From NCBI GenBank assembly GCA_017526985.1, contig JAFXQR010000156.1, forward strand, positions 1 through 63,846: a DNA stretch of 63,846 bases, written 5' to 3'. This DNA comes from Lachnospiraceae bacterium (GTDB taxonomy: Bacteria; Bacillota; Clostridia; Lachnospirales; Lachnospiraceae). Positions 57,535 to 63,846 of this stretch are shown here, piece by piece (the first letter of the stretch is position 1; each line of letters begins with the position of its first letter). The translations under genes were made by a program, and so were the position numbers. Under the pieces are notes generated by a model. It was not told the DNA's origin. It made no database searches and was given only the letters and a program-made list of their open reading frames with translations.

Positions 57535-58956
57535 ATGATCCTTGGAAGAGAGAGAGAACTGGATATTCTTAAAGAGGCTGCTTTAGACGACCGATCCCGC
57601 TTTATCGCCGTATACGGCAGACGCCGGATCGGAAAGACTTTTTTGATACGGGAAGCCTTCGGATACCGCTTTACTTTTCAGCATGCAGGGCTATCGGAAG
57701 GCGGGATCCGGGAACAGATTTTCGCTTTTGAGTCTTCCATCAGAGATGCCGGCGGAACTTTCTCTGAAAAGGCCAAAAACTGGCTGGAAGCATTTGAGGA
57801 CTTAAAAGAACTGATCCGGGCATCCAAAGAAGAGCGCAAGATCATCTTTATTGATGAATTATCATGGATGGATACACAAAACAGTGATCTCATTGTCGCT
57901 CTGGAAAATTTCTGGAACGGCTGGGCTTCCGCAAGAAAAGATATTGTCCTGATCGTAAGTGCCTCTGCCACTTCCTGGATGTTGAATAAAGTGATACATA
58001 ACAAAGGCGGGCTGTATAACCGGCTTACGGACCGGATCAGTCTGGATACTTTTACTCTGGCAGAATGCGAACGATATGTGAAGGCCTGCAAGATCAACCT
58101 GAACAGAGATCAGATCCTTCAGTATTATATGATCTTTGGAGGCGTTCCCTACTACTGGACATTTCTTCAAAAGGGACTCAGCATCCCCCAAAACGTGGAT
58201 CAGATTCTATTTGATAAGGAGGCACCGTTAAAGGACGAGTTTGAGCATCTGTACTCCTCTATTTTCCGATATCCGGAGACTTATATCCGGATTATTAAAA
58301 CCCTCGGCCATAAGAAGGTAGGTATGACAAGAGAAGAACTGATCTCTGCATCCGGTATCCCCAATTCCGGCAATCTCTCCAAAAAACTGGAAGAACTGGA
58401 AAGTTGCGGATTCATTCGAAAATACACCTCCTATGGAAAGAAGAGCAAAGATGCCGTATATCAGCTCATTGACCATTTCACACTGTTTTACTATCAGTTT
58501 ATGGAAAAGGGTGTTACGGATCCTCATTTCTGGTCAGGACAGATCAACACATCGAGAATAAACAGCTGGATGGGACTTGCCTATGAGCGTGTAGTATTAC
58601 GTCATGTATCACAGATCAAGAAAAAACTGGGAATTTCAGGGATCCATTCGGAAGAATTCTCCTGGTATACGACATCGGATAAGGAAAAGGGACTGCCCGG
58701 CGTTCAGATTGATCTGCTGATCGCAAGAAAAGATCGCGTCATCAATCTATGCGAGGCCAAATACTCCCAATCCGAGTATCTGGTGACCAAAAAAGATGAT
58801 GAGAATATACATCGCAAGATCTCTGTATTTACACAGACTACCGGCACCAAAGATGCCATATTCCCGATACTGATCACAAATGTCGGTGTGATTGACAATT
58901 CCTATGCAATGAATTTTCAGTCCGTCATTATTTCAGACGATCTGTTTACAGAATAA
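57535..58956 (+). CDS. archaeal-type AAA ATPase with C-terminal nuclease-like (DUF234) domain
   Basis: A 473-residue protein from the ATG at 57535; a TTG at 57526 lies inside the ribosome binding site. The N-terminal FLGREREL-like box (ILGRERELDIL) and Walker A YGRRRIGKTFLIREA (about 27-41) are followed by Walker B IIFIDELSWMD and the sensor VLIVSASATSWM. A winged helix (about 265-320, TREELISASGIPNSGNLSK) leads to a PD-(D/E)XK-like end with QIDLLIARKDRVINLCEAKY. Such ATPases are scattered and often horizontally acquired; function unknown. Identical 15-base-loop palindromes lie on both sides. Confidence 0.88.
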   Translation: MILGRERELDILKEAALDDRSRFIAVYGRRRIGKTFLIREAFGYRFTFQHAGLSEGGIREQIFAFESSIRDAGGTFSEKAKNWLEAFEDLKELIRASKEERKIIFIDELSWMDTQNSDLIVALENFWNGWASARKDIVLIVSASATSWMLNKVIHNKGGLYNRLTDRISLDTFTLAECERYVKACKINLNRDQILQYYMIFGGVPYYWTFLQKGLSIPQNVDQILFDKEAPLKDEFEHLYSSIFRYPETYIRIIKTLGHKKVGMTREELISASGIPNSGNLSKKLEELESCGFIRKYTSYGKKSKDAVYQLIDHFTLFYYQFMEKGVTDPHFWSGQINTSRINSWMGLAYERVVLRHVSQIKKKLGISGIHSEEFSWYTTSDKEKGLPGVQIDLLIARKDRVINLCEAKYSQSEYLVTKKDDENIHRKISVFTQTTGTKDAIFPILITNVGVIDNSYAMNFQSVIISDDLFTE

Positions 58957-58957
58957 T

Positions 58958-59005
58958 TTCAACCTTTCTTAATCCGGCAAAAAATCCAAGATTAAGAAAG
59001 GTTGA
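58958..59005. repeat. inverted repeat 3, directly after the ATPase stop codon
   Basis: TCAACCTTTCTTAATC (58959-58974) and its exact complement (58990-59005) flank a 15-base loop. The left arm, extended by one T to 58958, begins 2 bases after the TAA. It repeats the upstream element's arms and loop length but not its loop sequence. Confidence 0.9.
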
Positions 59006-59132
59006 CCAAATGTGTAACCGCGTACCTTTACGAATTAATTAAGATTCTTAACATTTTTGTAAAGATATACGGTCACCTATTCTCAGATGCTTTCATATCA
59101 TCTCTTCCAGCATAGCCGGCGGTTTATTCAAG

Positions 59133-59810
59133 TTATCGACTTTCGGAAAGACTTCGGTCCATATAGATAATCTCGTCTGCGGCAGATGCAAGTTCCGCAT
59201 CGTGTGTCGCTGCAAGAACCGTGATCCCCTGTCCGGAAAGTTCCCGTAACGTATCCGTCACGATCCTGCGGTTTACGCGATCCAGGTCATTAGTCGGTTC
59301 ATCCAGAAGCAGTATTTTCGGAGAAGCATAGAGCGCACGGGCAATGGTCAGACGACGGATCTCTCCGCCGGACAGATTTTCCGGCAGCTCCTCTTTCAGA
59401 TCGGACAGTCCCAGTCGTGCCAGGATCCGCTCCGTCCTCTCCTGCGCATCTTCCGCAACCCGATCGTCAAAGCAGTCTGCGATACGAACGTTTTCTGCCA
59501 GATTCAGTTCCGGGATCACATCCTGAAACTGCGAAACGTAAACGATATCGTGCCTTCGCAAAACGGCCAGTTCCGCATCCTTCAGGCTATGGATATCTTT
59601 TTCTTTGTACAGGACCGATCCGCCATCCGGTTTCTGCAGCCCTGCAAGGATACTCAAAAGAGTCGACTTGCCAGATCCCGATTCCCCGGCAATCGCATAG
59701 GACCTTCCCTCCTCTGCGCAAAAACTGATACGATCCAAAACTTCTACCGTTCTGGACCGGCTCCGGTAACTCTTGGATATCTCCTTGATCTTTAAGACGA
59801 TCTCTGCCAT
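59133..59810 (-). CDS. MacB/LolD-type ABC transporter ATPase
   Basis: A 225-residue ATPase with Walker A GESGSGKST, Q-loop VSQFQDVIPE, signature NLSGGEIRRLTIARAL, Walker B ILLLDEPTNDLD and the H-loop AATHD. It is of the class that partners FtsX-type permeases, one of which begins immediately upstream (3-base gap) on the same strand. It is the last gene of the five-gene ABC cluster. Confidence 0.93.
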   Translation of the reverse strand: MAEIVLKIKEISKSYRSRSRTVEVLDRISFCAEEGRSYAIAGESGSGKSTLLSILAGLQKPDGGSVLYKEKDIHSLKDAELAVLRRHDIVYVSQFQDVIPELNLAENVRIADCFDDRVAEDAQERTERILARLGLSDLKEELPENLSGGEIRRLTIARALYASPKILLLDEPTNDLDRVNRRIVTDTLRELSGQGITVLAATHDAELASAADEIIYMDRSLSESR

Positions 59811-59813
59811 CGC

Positions 59814-61031
59814 TTACAAACTCCTTTGACTCTGATAGATCGGCGCCTTCGAGATCCGGATCGCTGATAAGACCGCGCTCAAAGGTCCGGACAGTAACCC
59901 AGGAACAGCCGCAATCCCAAAGATCCCCGCGGTCTGCAACGCATCCGGAAACAAAAACGGTATGGAAACCGCACTGCTGATCGCGGTCCGAAACGGAAAT
60001 ACTAAAACCGCTGCCAAAGCAAGTCCTGCGCATGTTCCGATCCCGCTTACCACCGCGGCCTTTTGCAGGATCAGAAACACGATCTGCGATCCGGTTGCTC
60101 CTATCCCCCGCAGCAATGCGTACTGCGATGCCCTTTCGTATACGGAAAGTTTAAAAGTGATCGCGAGAATGACATACGACAATACAAAGATCGCAGCGAG
60201 AAGAAGATAGAGCATAACTACAAACCCACGAAGATTATCTTCCACACTTCCGGTCAGTTTTTTTGCTTCGATGATCTGAAAGCCGTCCATTGCCGTGCGG
60301 ATATTCCGTTTTACCTGCTCCGGCGTATACCCGTCTTTTACTTTGATCAGTATTGCGGATACCGCTGTTTCCGGATCGATCCCATTTAAAAACTGAAAGC
60401 CCTGTTCTTCCGCTCCCGCCTTCAGATCTTTGATCGTATCCATATCGGCAAATACGGTCTGGTCCATTCCGGTGCCGGTCTCCTCCAATTGTCCGGTCAC
60501 GCGGTAATGTCTTCCGTAAAATTTCAGGACATGATCCTGCGGAACATCGATTGCACTGCCGACCACGATCCCCAGATCCGATAAATAATCTCCCTCTTCC
60601 GACATACTCTCCCGGATCCATGGCGTGACCGTAAAATCCGTCGCTTCATCTATTCCGATAAACTGCACTGCCATATCACAGCAGCCCTGGCTTGCGGATG
60701 CCAAGAAAAACTGGTTCTCCGTTTTTTCGATCCCTTCCACCGGACAGTTGTAGAAACGGTCGGTAAGCTTAGGATCGAGATAAAAAAATCCTGGCTCTCC
60801 TTTCAAAAGGATCCCTTCGGTATTAACTTCCTCCCCGAGAGGCACCAGCATCAGATCCGCACCCATACGCTCCTTAAGACAACGCAGGCCGTTGCTTAAA
60901 CTGATGATGATAAAGATGCCGATGAAAAAAACCGTACTCATTATTCCGACCAGTGTGATCAGTCCGACGGACCGCACCGGTTTTCCGCTCAGCTGTTTTT
61001 TTGTCAGTTTTAAAAAAGCTGCCGTCTTCAT
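59814..61031 (-). CDS. FtsX-type ABC transporter permease
   Basis: A 405-residue permease with one N-terminal helix (about 22-47), a large extracytoplasmic domain (about 50-270) and three C-terminal helices, the MacB/FtsX topology. RGIGATGSQIVFLILQKA matches the conserved cytoplasmic loop. It overlaps the DUF4418 gene by 4 bases. The transported or sensed molecule is unknown. Confidence 0.9.
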   Translation of the reverse strand: MKTAAFLKLTKKQLSGKPVRSVGLITLVGIMSTVFFIGIFIIISLSNGLRCLKERMGADLMLVPLGEEVNTEGILLKGEPGFFYLDPKLTDRFYNCPVEGIEKTENQFFLASASQGCCDMAVQFIGIDEATDFTVTPWIRESMSEEGDYLSDLGIVVGSAIDVPQDHVLKFYGRHYRVTGQLEETGTGMDQTVFADMDTIKDLKAGAEEQGFQFLNGIDPETAVSAILIKVKDGYTPEQVKRNIRTAMDGFQIIEAKKLTGSVEDNLRGFVVMLYLLLAAIFVLSYVILAITFKLSVYERASQYALLRGIGATGSQIVFLILQKAAVVSGIGTCAGLALAAVLVFPFRTAISSAVSIPFLFPDALQTAGIFGIAAVPGLLSGPLSAVLSAIRISKAPIYQSQRSL

Positions 61032-61465
61032 TTTTTCCTAAGATCACGCAGCAGGCCTGCAACCGCAAGAACAACAACAAACGCCCCCAGTACGATCAGT
61101 GCCGGCCTGGTAACCGCATGGCAATGCATATGCGGCGCGGAGCATACGCCGACAATAAAGGTTGGGATTCCGATCGTAATGATACCGAGGATTGCAAATG
61201 CTACATCCGACAAGAGTGCGATTCCCTTTGCTTCTGCTTTTTTCAGTGCTGAGATCAGCAGCACAACGCCTGCAAGCACCACCAGGATCCCGGTGATCAC
61301 TGCGGCTGTCGGAACCTTCTGACACGGCATGCTCATTGCCATCGGTGCTGCATCGCCCATACTTTCAGCCATTTTACCGCCACCGCATACATGCAGAAAC
61401 GTCTGCGGACCGACTGCAATCACGATTCCTAAAACAACTCCTAAGATTCCCTGAATTCTTTTCAT
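61028..61465 (-). CDS. DUF4418 membrane protein
   Basis: A 145-residue protein with four transmembrane helices. Cys/His/Met-rich loops lie outside the first and third: HVCGGGKMAESMGD, MSMPCQ and VCSAPHMHCHAVT. This residue set is what a metal- or redox-sensitive protein might carry. DUF4418 genes commonly accompany FtsX-type ABC genes, as here (4-base overlap). Function unknown. Confidence 0.85.
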   Translation of the reverse strand: MKRIQGILGVVLGIVIAVGPQTFLHVCGGGKMAESMGDAAPMAMSMPCQKVPTAAVITGILVVLAGVVLLISALKKAEAKGIALLSDVAFAILGIITIGIPTFIVGVCSAPHMHCHAVTRPALIVLGAFVVVLAVAGLLRDLRKK

Positions 61466-61502
61466 TTTGATTTCTCCTTTGTTTGAATTTCTTTCTTCCG
61501 TT

Positions 61503-62282
61503 TCAGATCATATATTCCGGATCTTTTACTTCACTTGCCATATGGAATTTTTCCAAAAGTTTCTTTCTTAAATGCACATAGTCGTGACCGTTGCGGTTAC
61601 GCGGATGATACATATCCACATCGATCACTTCACGGATGCATCCCGGACGCGGTGTCATGATCACGATACGGTCAGACAGATACAGTGCTTCATCGATATC
61701 ATGTGTGACCAGTATCATCGTCGTATTGTGTTTTTTCCGGATTTCTAAAATCTTATCCTGCAGGTCTGCTCTGGTAAAATTATCCAGCGCGCCCATCGGT
61801 TCATCCAAAAGGATCAGTTCCGGATCGTTGATCAGCGTTCGTGCGATCGCCACTCTCTGCGCCATACCGCCGCTGATCTGATGCGGATAGACTTTTTCAA
61901 AACCCTGCAGACCGATCATCTCTATGAATTCCGGGATGCGGTGTTTCTTCTCCCTATAGATATGTCTGGCTTTTAATCCTGCTGCGATATTCTGCTCCAC
62001 CGTCAGCCACTCAAACAGACCGCCCTGCTGAAACACATACCCGCGTTTCGGACTTGTTCCCGTGATCTTTTCTCCTTCCAGAAAAAGTGTACCGCTCTGC
62101 GGCCGGTCCAGTCCGGCGATCAGCCGCAGCAAGGTGGTCTTTCCGCAGCCGGAGGAACCGATGATGGAAATGAATTCGCCCCTGCGTACTTCCAGATTGA
62201 TATCGTGAAGCACCTGTGTAGTTGTTTCCTTATCTTCATATATGCGGTTAACGTTTTCGATCTTTAATAATGGTTCACTCAT
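61503..62282 (-). CDS. Tau/Ssu-type ABC importer ATPase
   Basis: A 259-residue ATPase of the nitrate/sulfonate/taurine family. It has Walker A GSSGCGKTT, Q-loop FQQGGLFEWLTVEQN, signature QISGGMAQRVAIARTL and Walker B LILLDEPMGALD. It overlaps the permease gene by 4 bases. The substrate could be an alkanesulfonate, taurine or another small anion. The divergent sulfhydrylase gene hints at sulfur. Confidence 0.92.
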   Translation of the reverse strand: MSEPLLKIENVNRIYEDKETTTQVLHDINLEVRRGEFISIIGSSGCGKTTLLRLIAGLDRPQSGTLFLEGEKITGTSPKRGYVFQQGGLFEWLTVEQNIAAGLKARHIYREKKHRIPEFIEMIGLQGFEKVYPHQISGGMAQRVAIARTLINDPELILLDEPMGALDNFTRADLQDKILEIRKKHNTTMILVTHDIDEALYLSDRIVIMTPRPGCIREVIDVDMYHPRNRNGHDYVHLRKKLLEKFHMASEVKDPEYMI

Positions 62283-63277
62283 TTTACGACTCCCTCCTGC
62301 CAGCGCAGCACCCGTTTCTGCAACAGTTCGATCAGATGCGTGATCACGCTGAAAAGGATCGCCATCACGATGATCGCTGCAAATACTTTATAGTACGCAC
62401 TCCACACTTTGGATGCATTGATATAGTATCCGAGACCTCCCGGCTGTCCCATCATTTCCGCCATTACCAGCGTGGTAAAAGCATAACCATTGGAGGTCGT
62501 GATCCCCGTAAAGATCTGCGGCAACGCATGCGGAATCGCAACATGAAAGACCAGATACCTTTCGTTTCCACCCAGTACGCGGCCTGCTTCAAACTGCGTT
62601 TTGGGTGTACTCTGAACGCCTGTAGCGGTAAGGGTTGCCACCAGTCCCCATACAGAAACGGCGATCAGAAAAACTGCGGCAGAAAAAGGATTCGGCATGA
62701 TCGTAAGCGCAAACGGCATCCAGGCTACCGCCGGAATTACGCCGAGAACATTCATAATCGGACTGAGCCAGTAACGCACCTTGGGAAACCATCCGACCAG
62801 GATACCTGTGAGGATACCCGTCACCACACCGATGAAAAAACCACATATATAAAGACGCAGAGAGTAGAGTGTGTTTTCCAGGATGTAATCACTCTCGGCT
62901 ACAAACGCTTCCATAATACCGGCGGGTCCGGGAAAGAAGGGCTGCGGCAGTGCCTGCAGTTTCGTACCCAGCAGATCCCACAGAAACAAAAGAAGCCCCA
63001 TAACAAAGCGGAACTTTGTTGCATGGATATATTTGTTCTTCTTCTCTTCCGACCGCGCGGATACAATTCCCAGAATCAGATAGTAGAGACTCAGCAGAAC
63101 AAGAACAAAACGATACGCAGTGTTGCTGTCAGTTGTAATGCCGAAAATCTCATGCGGTTTAAATACGACATCGGCCTTCTGCGGTACTGCTGCATTCAGA
63201 AACGCCGCCAGCAGAAAACCCAGGATCGTCATCAAAACGGACAAAAAATAGGTTCCGTTTTTTTTCTCAGATTTCAT
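62279..63277 (-). CDS. Tau/Ssu-type ABC importer permease
   Basis: A 332-residue protein with an N-terminal extension of about 100 residues containing two or three extra helices, then the binding-protein-dependent permease domain (about 110-325). The EAA-like loop is GGNERYLVFHVAIPHALPQIFTG. The family usually has about 250 residues, so the extension is unusual. No substrate-binding protein gene is next to it in this window. Confidence 0.9.
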   Translation of the reverse strand: MKSEKKNGTYFLSVLMTILGFLLAAFLNAAVPQKADVVFKPHEIFGITTDSNTAYRFVLVLLSLYYLILGIVSARSEEKKNKYIHATKFRFVMGLLLFLWDLLGTKLQALPQPFFPGPAGIMEAFVAESDYILENTLYSLRLYICGFFIGVVTGILTGILVGWFPKVRYWLSPIMNVLGVIPAVAWMPFALTIMPNPFSAAVFLIAVSVWGLVATLTATGVQSTPKTQFEAGRVLGGNERYLVFHVAIPHALPQIFTGITTSNGYAFTTLVMAEMMGQPGGLGYYINASKVWSAYYKVFAAIIVMAILFSVITHLIELLQKRVLRWQEGVVK

Positions 63278-63392
63278 TTCGGATTCCTTCCTTTTTCGGA
63301 TTTTACGAACTGCAGCCGTCCGCCGCGAGTTCAGTAAAAACGATCATAGCATCCCCGTATACATTTGTCTTATGCTTAGTTTTTATGCCGAT

Positions 63393-63438
63393 TATAGCGA
63401 AAAGCTATAGCGGCCCGGTTATAGCCTGAAGTTATAAC
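63393..63438. promoter_or_regulatory. paired dyads between the ABC operon and the sulfhydrylase gene
   Basis: TATAGC-N5-GCTATA (63393-63409) and GTTATA-N9-TATAAC (63418-63438) lie in the 272-base divergent intergenic region. TATAGC appears again as a half-site inside the second dyad. Spaced AT-rich dyads of this kind are typical of LysR-type regulators such as those controlling sulfur genes; no such regulator is in the window. I see no riboswitch here. Confidence 0.45.
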
Positions 63439-63549
63439 AATGATCGGATTTTGATTATGGACAGTAAACGGAACAAATGGCATCATCAGTTTCATATTCA
63501 GATCCGTTGCAAATAAGCACATTACAAAGAATTAGGGAGGAATTAAAAA

Positions 63550-63846
63550 ATGGCAAAGAAAGAACTTGGTTTTGATACCAGAAAAATCTCGGCAGGTTAT
63601 GATCCCGCCGGAAACAAACAGTCGGTTTCACCGCCGATCTATCACACCACCGCATATGATTTCCGGGATACGGAGCATGCGGAAAATCTCTTTACCTATA
63701 AGGAAGAAGGTTATCTGTATACCAGAGTCGGCAATCCGACGGTAAGCTATTTTTCCGAACGTGTCAAATCCTTAGACGGTGCAGCAAATGCCGTAGCGGT
63801 CGGTTCCGGTATGGCTGCCATCACTTATACTTTATTAAATCTTGCA
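63550..63846 (+). CDS. O-acetylhomoserine sulfhydrylase/cystathionine synthase-type PLP enzyme (5' part)
   Basis: The ATG at 63550 follows GGGAGG, and the frame stays open for 99 codons to the end of the window. The start LGFDTRKISAGYDPAGNKQS, then VSPPIYHTTAYDF, YTRVGNPT and the segment AVAVGSGMAA identify the Cys/Met-metabolism PLP family. The N-terminus is closest to O-acetylhomoserine sulfhydrylases (MetY), which make homocysteine from sulfide. The catalytic lysine lies beyond the window. It is divergent from the Tau/Ssu-type importer operon. Confidence 0.88.
   Translation, partial: MAKKELGFDTRKISAGYDPAGNKQSVSPPIYHTTAYDFRDTEHAENLFTYKEEGYLYTRVGNPTVSYFSERVKSLDGAANAVAVGSGMAAITYTLLNLA

Overview
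The window looks like a chromosomal stretch of a gut Clostridia member, most likely Lachnospiraceae. The evidence is the set of gene families (GH9, GH39 and GH43 plant-polysaccharide enzymes, reverse rubrerythrin, DUF624, DUF3810, DUF4418, WYL regulators, TrpB2), strong AGGAGG-type ribosome binding sites, moderate GC and a tRNA-Lys gene without an encoded CCA. This placement is inferred from content only. Most genes lie on the minus strand.

Layout. 1-2600 (+): a CPBP protease gene broken by an in-frame amber codon, then an XRE regulator, a zinc-ribbon peptide and an HExxH membrane peptidase. 2611-8000 (-): a BlaI/M56 (BlaR1-like) sensor module with a lipoprotein and a promoter overlapped by BlaI-type operators, then a lipoprotein serpin. 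This block lies between two direct copies of the 3' end of an FAD oxidoreductase gene, and one boundary is a perfect 27-bp hairpin. 8131-17812 (-): FAD oxidoreductase, murF, ddl, rsmA, a membrane-anchored GH9 glucanase, tatD, a metallophosphoesterase and tRNA-Lys(CUU). 18081-26001: standalone trpB2 (+), then DUF624, lysA, an HD-GYP response regulator and a GH39-GH43 xylan operon (-).

26060-30250 is the most unusual part. Two tandem WYL-domain proteins (-) are divergent from a roughly 125-nt RNA with canonical tRNA D-arm, T-arm and near-complete acceptor stem, but with about 76 nt where the anticodon arm and variable loop should be. A second, degenerate tRNA-like element follows, and then a Ro60/TROVE-related (DUF2828-like) HEAT-plus-vWA protein (+). 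I read this as a Ro-Y RNA-like ribonucleoprotein locus with a non-permuted tRNA-mimic RNA.

30261-37793: an internally deleted M13 peptidase lipoprotein gene, a palindromic repeat, a WYL regulator/effector-binding/GNAT cluster, an esterase, a TetR regulator, rubrerythrin, a GGDEF protein and DUF3810. 37826-59005 is rich in nucleic-acid-processing and conflict-type genes: a 1988-residue DUF4011/helicase/Vsr-like/DUF3320-like protein, psd and trmO, a non-canonical AddAB-like helicase-nuclease pair, MazEF, an XRE-HipA-like pair with its operators, a pRiA4b ORF3/SEC-C protein, and an archaeal-type AAA ATPase with a nuclease-like C-terminus. The last gene is bracketed by three inverted repeats that all have 15-nt loops.

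59133-63846: an FtsX/MacB-type ABC exporter with DUF4418 and a Tau/Ssu-type ABC importer (-). These are divergent from a sulfhydrylase-family gene (+) that runs off the end of the window. Dyads between the two suggest sulfur-related control.
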